Part shown: one piece after another, positions 32,658 to 32,700 of the stretch
How positions within the stretch are numbered: position 1 is the stretch's first letter
Layout: every line of letters starts with the position of its first letter
NCBI GenBank assembly: GCA_021373255.1
Contig: JAJFTD010000180.1
Span: 1 to 32,700, forward strand
Length of the DNA: 32,700 bases
Origin: a bacterium
Lineage (GTDB): Bacteria > Armatimonadota > UBA5829
Direction: 5' to 3'
Program-made: the position numbers and the translations under genes
Notes under the pieces: model-generated
Told to the model about the DNA's origin: nothing
What the model saw: only the letters and a program-made list of their open reading frames with translations
Databases searched by the model: none

Positions 32658-32700
32658 ATGCGTAAGTCACTTAATCAAAGAGTGCTAAATAGTAGAGGTC
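32658..32700 (+). CDS. Start of a further gene, probably another prepilin, 3' cut
   Basis: ATG at 32658 with AGGAAGAG about 6 bp upstream, 29 bp after the previous stop. Only 14 codons are seen (MRKSLNQRVLNSRG); the basic leader ending in R-G is what a prepilin leader looks like, and position in the minor-pilin series fits. The hydrophobic helix that would confirm this is outside the window. Confidence 0.55.
   Translation, partial: MRKSLNQRVLNSRG

Noticed and set aside
1-32700. CRISPR arrays, tRNA or rRNA genes, insertion sequences
   Set aside because: No regularly spaced repeats with unique spacers, no cloverleaf or rRNA sequence and no transposase were recognised on either strand by eye.

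Overview
The window looks like a chromosomal segment of a diderm (outer-membrane) bacterium from the Terrabacteria side of the tree, most plausibly Armatimonadota. This is inference from content. An Omp85-type barrel with POTRA domains and a terminal Phe implies an outer membrane. The order alaS - (membrane protein) - ruvX - mltG - yqeG - aroE resembles Firmicutes-type synteny. The type IV pilus/pseudopilin genes with very large C-terminal modules recall Armatimonadota/Planctomycetes-like genomes. No 16S rRNA or tRNA gene was seen to settle this.

Layout. 1-5560: end of a GAF-SpoIIE phosphatase, a NUDIX ADP-sugar pyrophosphatase, a B12-binding radical SAM enzyme, an Omp85/POTRA protein whose 3' end overlaps the radical SAM gene, and a DedA membrane protein. 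5560-11078: an accessory-looking stretch with a large secreted clan-A glycosidase-like protein, a TPR-thioredoxin protein and a small membrane-anchored unknown. Each gene from dedA onward is followed by one copy of the same stem-loop repeat (four copies, same orientation). 11079-13210: a Zn-finger-like gene and mraZ, transcribed leftward from a strong sigma70-type promoter that overlaps an array of 10-bp-phased MraZ-box-like repeats. A second array faces a divergent membrane-protein gene. 13332-14369: a GNAT acetyltransferase, the remnant of a nucleotidyltransferase gene, and a HicAB toxin-antitoxin pair. 14370-22420: a structured leader, then alaS and a housekeeping operon (alkaline-phosphatase-fold membrane protein, ruvX, mltG, yqeG, aroE) with short spacings or stop/start overlaps. 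22617-32700: a type IV pilus / type II secretion-like cluster (pilB, pilT, pilC, pilD and three prepilin-like proteins), with the start of a further gene at the edge.

How the genes work together. PilB and PilT would power extension and retraction, PilC is the platform and PilD processes the prepilins encoded directly downstream. mltG, ruvX, yqeG, aroE and alaS are core cell-wall, rRNA-processing, shikimate and translation functions. MraZ is here separated from the division/cell-wall cluster it normally heads. The most interesting non-coding signals are the four-copy stem-loop family, the paired MraZ-box arrays, the alaS leader with two competing hairpins, and degenerate 7-bp tandem repeats that supply the last codons of ruvX and aroE.
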